Source: Acidobacteriota bacterium (lineage in GTDB: Bacteria > Acidobacteriota > Vicinamibacteria > Vicinamibacterales > SCN-69-37). From it: 32,586 bases of DNA. A program made the position numbers and the translations under genes. The notes beneath the pieces are model-generated. The model saw nothing but the letters and a program-made list of their open reading frames with translations. It did not search any database and was not told the DNA's origin. Of this stretch, positions 7,753 to 15,806 are shown in pieces; position 1 is the first letter of the stretch, and the number at the start of each line of letters is the position of its first letter. The stretch covers positions 1-32,586 of the forward strand of contig SHUF01000028.1 of NCBI GenBank assembly GCA_009694745.1. Direction: 5' to 3'.

Positions 7753-10289
7753 CAGCCTGGGGCGCGGCGACCTTCCAGATATTCGCTTCCACCTGCCGCG
7801 CGCCGTAGTAGATGGTTCGACCGTCGAGCGAGGCGACGATCGTGTAGTCCGCGTCAGGCGGCGGCAGCGTCACGTCCACGCGACAACTCTTGAGGGTGAC
7901 GATGTTCTGGATCATCATGGCGCCATCAGGCGTGATGTACAGCACCCGTGTCTGATCCGGCATCCAGGCCAGTTCCCCGCCCCCGACGTCATTGAGGCGA
8001 GTGACCGTTCCCGCAGCCAGGTTGTACAACGCGTTGCCGGCGTTCCCCCCGGTGGGAGTCACCAGAAAACCAACCAGCCAGCGGCCATCCCGCGACCAGG
8101 TTGTGGCAGCGAACCGGCCCCCGCCCACCACCGGCGACTCGGTGAACGCCGCGGTTTCGCGCGTCAGGGGACCGGGCAGCGCACCGAGCAGCCAGCCCCC
8201 GCCGGACAAGGTTGCAAACAGTTGTCGCCCGTCGGGTGACACGGCCGTGTAATTCACGTCGCCCATCGGCCCGGTGAGCCGGGTTCTTCCACCACCATCG
8301 CGGCGAATCAGCCACGCTCCGTACGGCCCTTCTTTGTTGGATAAAACGTCAGCGCCCCATCCGGCGTGAAACGTGGAAACCGGTCGCGTGCCGGGTCATC
8401 GGTGACGCGCGACAATTCGGAACCGTCCGACCTCATCACAAACAGGTCCTCTTGACGCTCGCGCACATTTCCCAGGGCGATCCACTGGCTGTCGGCAGAT
8501 ACATCATGCGGCGCGAGAATTCCGGTGCGGCGCTGCAGCATCGTCACGTTCCCGGCCCGCTCGGTGGCCGGGTCGAACGCGATGGCCGCCGAGTTCACCG
8601 ACGTCACCATCGACCGGAAGATTAGCGCGGCGCCATCTGCGGTCAGGTGAGGCAGGTCCATGGACACGTCCACACCCACCGCCACGGGTTCCGGAGCGCC
8701 GGTCGCGCGCTTCGATGCTTCATCGATACCAATGCGCCAGATTCCCATCGACCCGCCACGATCACTCGCGAAGTACAGGTAGCGGCCATCGGGCGACCAC
8801 ACCGGTGCCCAATCGGCGGCCGCATCGGAGGTCACCTGCACACGAGGTCCGCCGGCGGCCGGAATGGAAGCGAGATCGCGCTGGCCATCCACGGTCTGCC
8901 AGAACGCAATGCGCTGCCCAGACGGCGACCATGCCGGCTGGACGGCATCACCTTCGTCAATCTTCGCCGGCGCGCCTCCGCTGAGGTCCACCACCCACAA
9001 CGGACTCACGCCGTTGCGGGAGTAGACGCTGCCCACTTCCTCTACGCTGAAGACGATGCGCGTGCCGTCGGGTGAAAACGCCGGCCACACCTCCTGGCGC
9101 CCGGGATCGCCGGCGACGAGCACTGGATTCCTGCCGCCCACGCGCTGCACGTAAATGTCGGACGTGCCACGAACGGCACTCGCGTACGCGAACGATGTGC
9201 CGTCCGGAGAAATCGATGGGCTGTCTTCCACACCGGATGCGTCGGTCAGCTGCGTGAACTCCGCCCACGTTCCCTGCTGCGCCTGCGACACCCTGCCGGC
9301 CCACCACGCGCCAAACAACGCCGCGGCTAGGACAACAGCGGCGGCGACCCTGGCGACCAGACGGCGCGAGGCGGGTGCGGGCGCAAGCGCCGGTGCGCCG
9401 GTCACCGCCATCGAGGTGCCGCTGTCAGGCGCGCCAGAGAGCGTCTTCGCAATGTCCACACGCGCCTCGCCGATGTCGCGAAGACGGCCACGGGCGTCCC
9501 GATCGAGGCATCGCTCCAACAGGCGACGGATGCGCGGTGGCGTGGTGGGAGGTAGCGCCGCCCAATCGATGTCCTGCCGCAACACGGCGGCCAGCACGTC
9601 GGAAATTTCGCCGCCTTCAAAGAAGCGGCGGCCCGTCAGCATCTCGTACAGCACGCCGCCGAACGCCCAGATGTCCGCGCGCCGGTCGACGTTCTTGCCT
9701 CTGGCCTGCTCGGGCGACATGTAGGCGGCCGTGCCGATGACCATGCCCATCTGCGTCGCGTGTGCCGTGAGTGTCGGCGAATTGGCCGCGTTCGTACTGG
9801 ATCCGCCTGCGGGATCGATCGCCTGCCAGTCCGAAGTCCAACACCTTCACGGCGCCGTCCTGCCGAACCTTGATATTGGCCGGCTTGAGGTCGCGATGAA
9901 TGATGCCCAGGTCGTGCGCGGCCTCAAGCGCCTCGGCAATCTGCCTCGCCATCTGCAGCGCATCGTCGAGCAGCACGGGACCGCGCGCGATGATCTCGGA
10001 CAGGTCTTGCCCGTCCACCAGTTCCATGACGAGGGCCCGCACCGTCGGACTCCTCGACGCCGTAAATCTGCGCGATGTTCGGGTGATTAAGCGACGCCAG
10101 CGTTTGCGCTTCGCGCGTGAATCGCGCCAGGCGCTCCACATCGGTGGCGAACAGGTCCGGCAGCACCTTGATCGCGGCTTCGCGGTTCAGTTTTGTGTCG
10201 CGGTCGCGATAGACCTCGCCCATGCCGCCGGCGCCGAGTGGAGCCACAATTTCGTACGCGCCCAGCCGGGCCCCAAGACTAAGTGAAAT
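7742..10289 (-). pseudogene. Ser/Thr kinase with PD40 propeller, broken by three frameshifts
   Basis: The parts of one PknB-like kinase of about 850 residues lie in order in three frames. The N-terminus (LSLGARLGAYEI, then APLGAGGMGEVYRDRD) begins at ATT 10289, where a relative would have ATG. Breaks: about 10040-10047 after YGVEESDG (a 2-base loss restores [11 protein letters not shown]); about 9821-9826 after VLDFGLA (a 2-base loss restores [10 protein letters not shown] and [17 protein letters not shown]); about 8339-8343 after ALTFY (a 1-base loss restores SNKEGPYGAWLIRRDGG). Restored, it has [13 protein letters not shown], a membrane helix near 9300 and a complete propeller with many SPDG blades. 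The lesions sum to a multiple of three, so the reconstruction is consistent. Either a true pseudogene or repeated consensus deletions. Confidence 0.85.
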
Positions 10290-10390
10290 GCAGCTGCCCG
10301 CACATCATATCGCGGACGCATGGCGGGGGGTCGGAAGCACAGTGCAAGTAACGACGCCAGGGACTGTCACAAAGTCTAAACCCCAGACCC

Positions 10391-11305
10391 TCACTTCACG
10401 GCACGCACGATCAGGGTCACTTCGTTCTGCACGCCTGGCCTCACCTCGTGGACTGCCACGCTGGTTTCATATCCGCGGGCCCGGCACGTGACGCGATAGG
10501 TTCCAGTACGCACGCCTTCAAAGTCGAATCGACCGCGAGCATCGGCCACGGCTCTAAACATCGTCAAGCCGGACCGTGGGTCCACCGCCTGAAAAACGAC
10601 GGACGCGTCGGGAATGGCCGCGCCGTACACGTCAAACACACGCCCGCGCACCTGGCCCTGGGCCAGGCCCGGCTTCGTTCGGCTGGTCTGCGAGGCTGCC
10701 GTTGGATCGATCGCGACCTGCGACGTGAGCATTGCGGGATCCTCTCCGGCGCGCTTGAGCACATGTTCGCCGTATCCGAGCACATCAAGGCGCACATGGT
10801 CCGCGGTTGCTGGCGAGAAGCAGGGATCTGGACGCCCGCTCGGCAGCACCTCGTAGCTCAGCGTCCGGCCACCCTCACCTGTGACGGTCAGGTACGCCGT
10901 CGGCAGCTGATCGCCGCTTCGGGTCCTGAACTCGACAGTCGCGGGGAAAAACTTCACACACTCGACAGTGGGAGCAGCCGTCATCACGAGTGAGACATCT
11001 GCGCTGAGGGCCACCGGGACCTCGACGTTCGAGATGGTCCGGTGGAAACCGAACAGGTGAGTTGCGACCCGGTACGGCCCGGATGGAATGTCGTCGAACC
11101 GAAATCGGCCGGACTCATCGGACAACACCTCCAGTTCCAGGTGTCCGGCGACGGGCTTCGACGGGCGCACTGTCACAAACGCGCCGGGAATCGGCGCGCC
11201 GCTCTCATCGATCGTCCTGCCAGCGATCTGGCCTCGTGTGGCCTGCGCCTCTGCAACAGCGGGCACCAGCAACAGGGCGAGCCCAATAGCGTTCCTCAGG
11301 GCCAT
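10391..11305 (-). CDS. Secreted protein with two CarboxypepD_reg-like (SpaA-type) beta domains
   Basis: 304 residues with a signal peptide (MALRNAIGLALLLVPAVAEAQ). Domain one (about 23-115) reads GQIAGRTIDESGAPIPGA then GRFRFDDIPSGPYRVATHLFG; domain two (about 215-300) reads GQVRGRVFDVYGAAIPDASV, GRFDFEGVRTGTYRVTCRARG. These are the carboxypeptidase-regulatory-like folds abundant in Acidobacteriota exported proteins. No catalytic residues are visible; a binding or structural role in the periplasm or outer surface is likely, but the partner is unknown. A -10-like TACAGT ends six bases before ATG 11305, indicating its own leaderless promoter although selW ends only 35 bases upstream on the same strand. 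Confidence 0.8.
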   Translation of the reverse strand: MALRNAIGLALLLVPAVAEAQATRGQIAGRTIDESGAPIPGAFVTVRPSKPVAGHLELEVLSDESGRFRFDDIPSGPYRVATHLFGFHRTISNVEVPVALSADVSLVMTAAPTVECVKFFPATVEFRTRSGDQLPTAYLTVTGEGGRTLSYEVLPSGRPDPCFSPATADHVRLDVLGYGEHVLKRAGEDPAMLTSQVAIDPTAASQTSRTKPGLAQGQVRGRVFDVYGAAIPDASVVFQAVDPRSGLTMFRAVADARGRFDFEGVRTGTYRVTCRARGYETSVAVHEVRPGVQNEVTLIVRAVK

Positions 11306-11311
11306 CAGCCA

Positions 11312-11317
11312 ACTGTA
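11312..11317 (-). promoter_or_regulatory. -10-like element, leaderless CarboxypepD_reg gene
   Basis: TACAGT on the minus strand with a 6-base spacer to ATG 11305 and no Shine-Dalgarno sequence. Confidence 0.4.
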
Positions 11318-11340
11318 CAGCGACGACGTCTCTCGCGCTG

Positions 11341-11568
11341 TTACTGGCGCGCGCGCAGTAGCCTGATGATTTCCGTGTGGGTCGGAAACTCATCGCCGCA
11401 CGCCTTCTTCGAATAGATCAGATCCCCATCGGCGCGGACCTCAAAAATGCCCCGGTCGCCCTTGACGAGGTCCGCCGCAATTCCCATCTCCTCCTGTAAC
11501 GCAGCCTCCAACCTGGAAGCCTCGGGGAAGTAGTTTCAACGGACGCAGTATTCGATGGCGATCTTCAT
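11341..11568 (-). CDS. SelW/Rdx-family selenoprotein with UGA-encoded selenocysteine
   Basis: Small thioredoxin-like Rdx (SelT/SelW/SelH) protein, 75 residues if UGA is read as Sec. The N-terminus is MKIAIEYCVR, then TGA (11538-11536), then NYFPEASRLEAALQEEMG, and the rest (GIFEVRADGDLIYSKK, FPTHTEIIRLLRA) is the family C-terminal half, ending at TAA 11343-11341. The TGA is codon 11 and completes C8-V-R-U11, the CxxU redox motif known in this family. A SECIS-like hairpin follows (11503-11521). Conventional gene calling would stop at the TGA and miss it. The function in the family is thiol redox; the substrate is unknown. Alternative: a TGC or TGT to TGA nonsense mutation, less likely because it hits exactly the catalytic position. 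The selAB/selC genes are not in this window. Confidence 0.82.
11503..11521 (-). promoter_or_regulatory. Candidate bacterial SECIS hairpin
   Basis: In the mRNA sense the element is a 7-bp stem (GGCUUCC / GGAGGCU, one G-U at the base and one internal) closing a 5-base loop AGGUU. Below it an A-G mismatch is followed by two more pairs. The loop begins 21 bases after the UGA, inside the 16-37 base range described for bacterial SECIS elements, and carries the GGU sequence expected to contact SelB. Confidence 0.65.
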
Positions 11569-11627
11569 GGTGCTCACAGTGTCACGTTTACGCGCCCCAC
11601 CGCCAGCGCTTGATGCCACGCTCGTCG

Positions 11628-11633
11628 TAGGAT
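11628..11633 (+). promoter_or_regulatory. -10-like element of zinc-ribbon gene
   Basis: TAGGAT with 8 bases to ATG 11642. The 73-base gap to the divergent selW start must hold both promoters. Confidence 0.3.
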
Positions 11634-11641
11634 GAGATCGT

Positions 11642-11989
11642 ATGGACACAGACGCTGACGCAGGGACGCTCAGCTGGCAGTTACTGAAAAAGGGCGGTAC
11701 GCCTGGGGCAGTGCCGGCGGATTGGGCGAAACGGGCGGAGTTCGAATCGCACAATCGGATTAGGTGCCCGAAGTGCGAATGGGTACCGGAGTCGTCGAGC
11801 CGATGGACCTGCTGGAGCGGCGGCGGGCCCGAGCCGCCGTTTACGTCATGCGGCACGTCGTGGAACACCTTCACCACGCGCGGGAAGTGCCCCGGTTGTT
11901 CTCACCAGTGGAAGTGGACATCATGCCTGCACTGCCACGGGTGGTCGCTGCACGAAGACTGGTACGAATTCCACCATGAAGCTCCATGA
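11642..11989 (+). CDS. Zinc-ribbon protein of unknown function
   Basis: 115 residues. Three CxxC pairs are visible: CPKC near residue 42, CPGC near 84 and CLHC near 96, plus further Cys and Trp residues (SRWTCW, SWNTFTTRGKCPGC, HGWSLHEDWY). The pattern recalls small bacterial proteins of the form RCPKC-W, W-C-C, WNTF-TRG-CP-C, C-xx-C-W-HxDWY, which I know only as uncharacterised. The regular spacing of Cys and Trp supports a real gene. It is divergent from the selW gene. Its stop codon lies inside the left arm of a 27-bp inverted repeat, and the last residues (FHHEAP) are encoded by that repeat, so the original C-terminus may have been altered by an insertion. Confidence 0.7.
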   Translation: MDTDADAGTLSWQLLKKGGTPGAVPADWAKRAEFESHNRIRCPKCEWVPESSSRWTCWSGGGPEPPFTSCGTSWNTFTTRGKCPGCSHQWKWTSCLHCHGWSLHEDWYEFHHEAP

Positions 11990-12038
11990 AGATCCATGAA
12001 GGCGCGGGCTTGGATCTTCATGGACCTTCATGGTGGAA
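11969..12038. repeat. 27-bp near-perfect inverted repeat between convergent genes
   Basis: The arms 11969-11995 and 12012-12038 match as inverted copies with one mismatch; the loop is 16 bases. The left arm contains CCATGAAG repeated at 10-base intervals. It could terminate transcription from both sides, but it also resembles a REP-like palindromic element, because it covers the stop codon of the zinc-ribbon gene and ends 13 bases from the stop of the phosphatase gene. Confidence 0.65.
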
Positions 12039-12050
12039 ATCCGGGGAGCG

Positions 12051-12791
12051 CTATTGCCAGCTGCCGTACATCGAGTTGGGAACGATGAAGTACCGCACAC
12101 CGAACTGGGTGTAGGCGGTCTCGCCCTGCGCACGGAGCGCCTGGCTTCCTGCGGGGAAGTCATGGATATTGTCGCCGACAAACGCGGTCACCTCAATCGG
12201 GGTGCGGCTGGCGTCTGTCTGCCCGGCGGCGAGGGCTTCGAATCTCGGATTCTTGTCTGAACCGGACCCCGCGCCCTCGGGACGGCACAATACGGTGTCG
12301 AACGGCAGCCCGTGTTTGCGCAGGACGGCGGCAGTATCGGGGCATTCAATCGCCAGCCGGTTAGTCACAATCGCGATGCGCCCGCCCAGGGCACGCACAC
12401 GCGCAAGGAACGCCGCAGCGCCTGGCACCGGCGCAGACGCCTACGTCCGCACCCATGCCGTGAACCGCTCTGCCGTATGTGTCGCGCGTTCACGCGCGAG
12501 CCCTATCTGATACGGGAAGTTGTTGATGACGGTGTCATCGGCATCAAGGACCACGGCCCACGCGCCCGCGGTGCGCGTCCGCGCCATCGCTTCCACGTGT
12601 GTCGTCGCGATCCGGTACGTCTGGATCGTTAGCGCCGGATACTCAGCCGACGTCGTCATCCACTGGATGCTGGTGGGCAACGGGGCGTCGCCTGGCGGCG
12701 GCGGTGTGGGAGTGGCCACCTGCTGCGCTTGTGCGGCGCAGCCGGCCATCGAGAGAAGGAGCACGAACCCGGAGAGCCTGTGGAGCGTCAT
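12051..12791 (-). pseudogene. HAD class IIIB acid phosphatase lipoprotein, interrupted by TAG
   Basis: Homologue of the P4-type acid phosphatase/5'-nucleotidase lipoproteins. The signal peptide ends in SMAGC, a plausible lipobox. HAD motif I is VVLDADDTVINN, motif II IVTNR, motif III around SDKNPRF and motif IV VGDNIHDF. The frame is broken by TAG at 12443-12441 after FTAWVRT and continues in the same frame with ASAPVPGAAAFLARVR, normal for the family. Removing the stop gives 246 residues, a typical length. Motif I is separated from II to IV, so the truncated product should be inactive. Probably a nonsense mutation (for example CAG to TAG) or an assembly error. Confidence 0.82.
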
Positions 12792-12798
12792 GGCGGCA

Positions 12799-12804
12799 AT
12801 TCTG
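12799..12804 (-). promoter_or_regulatory. -10-like element of the phosphatase pseudogene
   Basis: CAGAAT on the minus strand with 7 bases to ATG 12791; the leaderless layout persists although the gene is broken. Confidence 0.33.
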
Positions 12805-12995
12805 ACACCACTTGCGAGAGGCGGGTTCTGAGGTCAGAGGTCAAATGGGCATAGCCGTACCCATTGAGCCGCGGTCGGAGTACCACGCTACCCGAACAAA
12901 TGACACTGACCTCGGCCTTCACTGTTTCCCGAACTACCCAATTGTGTCCGGAACTGGCACACGGGTTGCTACTGTCGCCGGCGGGAGGCTTCGAT

Positions 12996-13217
12996 ATGCG
13001 ACAGCATCGGCAAATTCACCTGTGGGTCTCAGAAAGCGACTATCTGCTGCTGCACGAGCAGGCGGCCGAGGAGCAAGACTCGGTCTCGGCCATTCTTCGC
13101 CGGCTGATCAGAAACGAGCGGCACCGGCGGCGAGACGAGGGTCAACGCGGGCCGAGCCAGGCTTCGGTGGTAGACACGGGCGAGTTCACGTCCCAGATGG
13201 CGGCACCTTCGGGATGA
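12996..13217 (+). CDS. Small ribbon-helix-helix-like protein
   Basis: 73 residues. The start at ATG 12996 is decided by a GGGAGG Shine-Dalgarno 7 bases upstream; longer readings from 12864 or 12812 lack support. The core reads RQIHLWVSESDYLLLHEQAA then DSVSAILRRLIRNERHRRR: one beta strand, then two helices, the plan of CopG/Arc-type DNA-binding proteins or antitoxin-like regulators. The C-terminal tail is polar and likely disordered. No toxin gene is adjacent. The function is unknown; DNA binding is inferred from the fold pattern. Confidence 0.6.
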   Translation: MRQHRQIHLWVSESDYLLLHEQAAEEQDSVSAILRRLIRNERHRRRDEGQRGPSQASVVDTGEFTSQMAAPSG

Positions 13218-13235
13218 TATCGAGTCGGTACGTAG

Positions 13236-13259
13236 CTCGGGCTGGTTCTCAAGCCCGAG
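13236..13259 (+). terminator. 8-bp hairpin between the RHH gene and the next promoter
   Basis: CTCGGGCT / AGCCCGAG with an 8-base loop, 18 bases after the RHH stop and directly in front of the TAGAAT of the next gene. It may end RHH transcription or, by covering the -35 region, act as an operator. Confidence 0.35.
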
Positions 13260-13261
13260 GT

Positions 13262-13267
13262 TAGAAT
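13262..13267 (+). promoter_or_regulatory. -10-like element, leaderless secreted-protein gene
   Basis: TAGAAT followed by exactly six bases and ATG 13274; no Shine-Dalgarno sequence. Confidence 0.4.
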
Positions 13268-13273
13268 GGCTCC

Positions 13274-13783
13274 ATGCTGCTATCGCTGCTCTTGTCGCTT
13301 GCCGGAGCGGTTGTACCCGCCACGTTGACGTTCACCGCGCCGCCCGCGTGGACGCCCAGGGCCGTGACCTCGATGATGCGCGTGGGCGAGTTCGTGCTGC
13401 CGATGGCCGACGGCGACCTTGAGGACGGCTCACTCGTGATCTACTTCTTCGGCGGCACCGGCGGCACGGTGCAGGCGAACCTCGACCGGTGGTTCGGCCA
13501 GATCGCGCAACCCGACGGCCGGCAGACAAAGGACGTGGCCACCGCATCAAGCCAGTTCATCAACGGGCTGTCCGTCACGCTGTTCGACGCAAGGGGCACC
13601 TACGTGGCAGAAGTCACACCCGGCTCACCCGAGCGTTTCAACAAGCCGGGCTACCGGATGCGCGCCGCCGTCATCCAAACAACGGGCGGACCGTATTTCA
13701 TCAAACTTGTAGGACCGCTCAAGACCATCGCCCGCTGGGACAAGGAATACGAAATGTTCCTGCAGACGGTCAACTACAAATAG
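13274..13783 (+). CDS. Secreted protein of unknown function
   Basis: 169 residues. A signal peptide (MLLSLLLSLAGAVVPATLTF) is followed by a compact domain: APPAWTPRAVTSMMRVGEF, GSLVIYFFGGTGGTVQANLD, RWFGQIAQPDG, and a C-terminal PYFIKLVGPLKTIARWDKEY. I know this pattern only from uncharacterised exported proteins of environmental bacteria. No catalytic motif is evident. Translation probably begins at the transcript's first base. It is convergent with the desaturase gene. Confidence 0.72.
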   Translation: MLLSLLLSLAGAVVPATLTFTAPPAWTPRAVTSMMRVGEFVLPMADGDLEDGSLVIYFFGGTGGTVQANLDRWFGQIAQPDGRQTKDVATASSQFINGLSVTLFDARGTYVAEVTPGSPERFNKPGYRMRAAVIQTTGGPYFIKLVGPLKTIARWDKEYEMFLQTVNYK

Positions 13784-13786
13784 TGT

Positions 13787-13837
13787 CGGGGCTCGCCCGC
13801 CGCAGCGCGGCGCGCGGAGGTGGGTCCCGGAGCCCCG
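13787..13837. repeat. Inverted repeat between convergent genes
   Basis: CGGGGCTC (13787-13794) pairs with GAGCCCCG (13830-13837) across a GC-rich 35-base loop. It is a possible bidirectional terminator without a T-run. Confidence 0.3.
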
Positions 13838-13842
13838 GGGTC

Positions 13843-14823
13843 CTAAACAAGGCTCCAGTCGGAGTGGGGACGCTTGTTTTCCACAATCCACCCGTAGAGC
13901 AGTCCACGGTACGTCTGCCATCGCATCTGCTTGCGCGCGTAGAACGGCCCGAGCGCGCGCTGCAGCGCCGGCAGGTGGTAAAACGGCACACCGGGAAAGT
14001 AGTGATGCTCGAGGTGCAGGTTTGAGGTGAGGAACGCGAAGTTCCAGAACCAGTGGCTGCGCAGCAGCGTGCCCCACTTGGCCGGATCGTTCGGGTCAAT
14101 GTCGTAGTGCTGCCCGAGCCGGTTCAATGTGAACGCGATCGGAAAAATGAAGAACACCGGGAACGCGTGCGCGCGGAACGCCGCCGCGCCGCCCCACACC
14201 CACCAGACTCCCGCCAGCACACCCAGGTGGAACAGGATTGAGATACGTCGTTCCCACCCAATGGTCTTCTGCATCTCGGCCGGATAGGTGGACGACTCAA
14301 GGCGTGCGGCACGGAAGTAAATCGGAAACAAGGCCGGCGTGGCGTACAGCGCCTTGTACCACCGCGCGTTCCGCTTCGGTGACAAGTGATGCCGCTTCGG
14401 GTCGTCGTCATTCGATCCGAGCTCGGCGTGATGGTCCAGGTGCCATCGGGTGAACTGGCTCGGCGCGATGCCACTCGGCACCGCATAGAGAAAGCCGAGC
14501 GCGCGCTCGGCCAGCCGATGCCGCTTCTGGAACACGTTGTGATGCAGCACCTCGTGCAGCAACACGGTGAAGTTGAATACCGTGAACCCCTGCACCAGCG
14601 CCACCGGCAACCAGATCAGGGGATTGTCCAATCGGATCAGTGCCCACGTGGCTGCGCTCAGGATCAGGAACTGGCGCACGGCCACGACGAAATGTCGCCA
14701 CGCCTGTTTTGTGTGGAACTCGCGCATCTGCTCGCGCGAGATGGCCTTTCCCAGCTCCGCCCTGAGCGCCGTGGCGTGCGTCGAGTAATAGTGCGACTTG
14801 GACAAAGCGAGGCCTGTCTTCAT
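13843..14823 (-). CDS. Membrane fatty acid desaturase
   Basis: About 326 residues. Three histidine boxes of the di-iron membrane desaturase family are intact: HEVLHH near 90-95, HLDHH near 128-132 and HLEHH near 269-273. Hydrophobic helix pairs (FLILSAATWALI, PLIWLPVALVQGF, GVLAGVWWVWGGAAAF, FPVFFIFPIAF) flank them. It should insert double bonds into lipid acyl chains in the inner membrane, using an electron donor encoded elsewhere; beta-carotene hydroxylase-like activity is an alternative. The start is ATG 14823 with GGAG 4 bases before it; a much longer open frame to 15261 overlaps the EamA gene and is rejected. It follows EamA by 17 bases and is probably cotranscribed with it. Confidence 0.83.
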   Translation of the reverse strand: MKTGLALSKSHYYSTHATALRAELGKAISREQMREFHTKQAWRHFVVAVRQFLILSAATWALIRLDNPLIWLPVALVQGFTVFNFTVLLHEVLHHNVFQKRHRLAERALGFLYAVPSGIAPSQFTRWHLDHHAELGSNDDDPKRHHLSPKRNARWYKALYATPALFPIYFRAARLESSTYPAEMQKTIGWERRISILFHLGVLAGVWWVWGGAAAFRAHAFPVFFIFPIAFTLNRLGQHYDIDPNDPAKWGTLLRSHWFWNFAFLTSNLHLEHHYFPGVPFYHLPALQRALGPFYARKQMRWQTYRGLLYGWIVENKRPHSDWSLV

Positions 14824-14840
14824 GATACTCCGATACGGAC

Positions 14841-15806
14841 CTACGCACTCTTCCCGAGCCGACGCCCCAGCCGTGTGAGCAGTACCCCGGAAAGCACCGC
14901 GGCCGCGCCAATCAACTTGTTCCAGGTCAGCGGCTCGCCCAACCACACGCTGGCCACAGCCATGGCGACCACCGGAACGCCGTTGGAGTAAATGGACGTT
15001 CGCGCAGGACCAAGCCGCTGCACCCCCATGTACCAGATGACGTACGCCAGGTTCAGCGCCAGAAGGGCCGACAGCACAAGCGCGGTCAGCGTCCAGGCGC
15101 TCACGTCCAGCCACGGCACGCGCAGGATCTGCGGCAGCGCCATCACCACATACGGAATCCCGCCGTACACCATGGTCATGCCGGTCACGTACAGCGGCGA
15201 ATGACGCTTGATGAGGGAGGCCGCCCCAAGCGTGAACGTCACCCAGCACGCCACCGAACACATCACGCGGATATCGCCTTGGAAGGTCGCGCCGCCAAAC
15301 GACGCGCCGTGCCCGACAACGAAGTAGATGCCAAGCGCCGAAACGGCCGCGCCGATCCAGTGAAGGCGGCTGATTTGCTCGCGGCCAAGCACCGCGGACA
15401 CCACAGCGAGCACGGCCGGTGTGGACCCGACAATCAGTGCGGCGTTTGACGCGCTACTCAGCGCCACGCCGCCGACAAAAAAGAACTGGTAGCCACAATG
15501 CCCGACCAGGCCCAGCCAGACCAGGTCGATGCGGTCGCGCCGCGTGAGCGGGTGTGTGGTGTGGAAGACCGTTGAGATGGGGCTGCCGCGCTGGGCGGTG
15601 CGGCGGGCGATCGCAATTGCGGCAAGGAACACCGCCGACGCAATCACCAGCCGCAGCGCGTTAAACGGCTGCGGCGGTACTTCGTCAAACGCGCGCTTGA
15701 TGACACTGAAATTGGCCCCCCAAATGAGGACCATGAGCGCCAGGAGGAGGTCAAGAAAGGGGACGGGTGTCGATCTGTGGAAAACTCCAGGAACGCCTTT
15801 ACCCAT
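14841..15806 (-). CDS. EamA/DMT-family transporter, start codon supplied by a palindrome
   Basis: Ten-helix drug/metabolite transporter made of two EamA repeats: LALMVLIWGANFSVIKRAF begins the first, and a second opens near the middle (DIRVMCSVACWVTFTLGAAS). It would export or import a small metabolite; the substrate is unknown. The first helix begins around 15755, but the nearest ATG inside it (15734) would cut the helix. The only upstream starts, ATG 15806 and GTG 15824, lie in the 84-base palindrome at 15759-15842, so the first 16 or so residues (MGKGVPGVFHRSTPVP) are palindrome-encoded. The native N-terminus was probably replaced by an insertion. It lies downstream of the atp genes on the same strand. 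Confidence 0.8.
   Translation of the reverse strand: MGKGVPGVFHRSTPVPFLDLLLALMVLIWGANFSVIKRAFDEVPPQPFNALRLVIASAVFLAAIAIARRTAQRGSPISTVFHTTHPLTRRDRIDLVWLGLVGHCGYQFFFVGGVALSSASNAALIVGSTPAVLAVVSAVLGREQISRLHWIGAAVSALGIYFVVGHGASFGGATFQGDIRVMCSVACWVTFTLGAASLIKRHSPLYVTGMTMVYGGIPYVVMALPQILRVPWLDVSAWTLTALVLSALLALNLAYVIWYMGVQRLGPARTSIYSNGVPVVAMAVASVWLGEPLTWNKLIGAAAVLSGVLLTRLGRRLGKSA

Noticed and set aside
12812-13264. A 150-codon plus-strand frame before and through the RHH gene
   Set aside because: It is in a different frame from the RHH protein, has no family-like sequence and lacks a ribosome site; the RHH gene has GGGAGG at the right distance.
13843-15261. A 472-codon frame starting inside the EamA gene and running into the desaturase
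   Set aside because: The upstream 146 codons are antisense-like, Arg- and Ala-rich shadow sequence overlapping EamA on the same strand; the desaturase begins naturally at ATG 14823 with a GGAG site.
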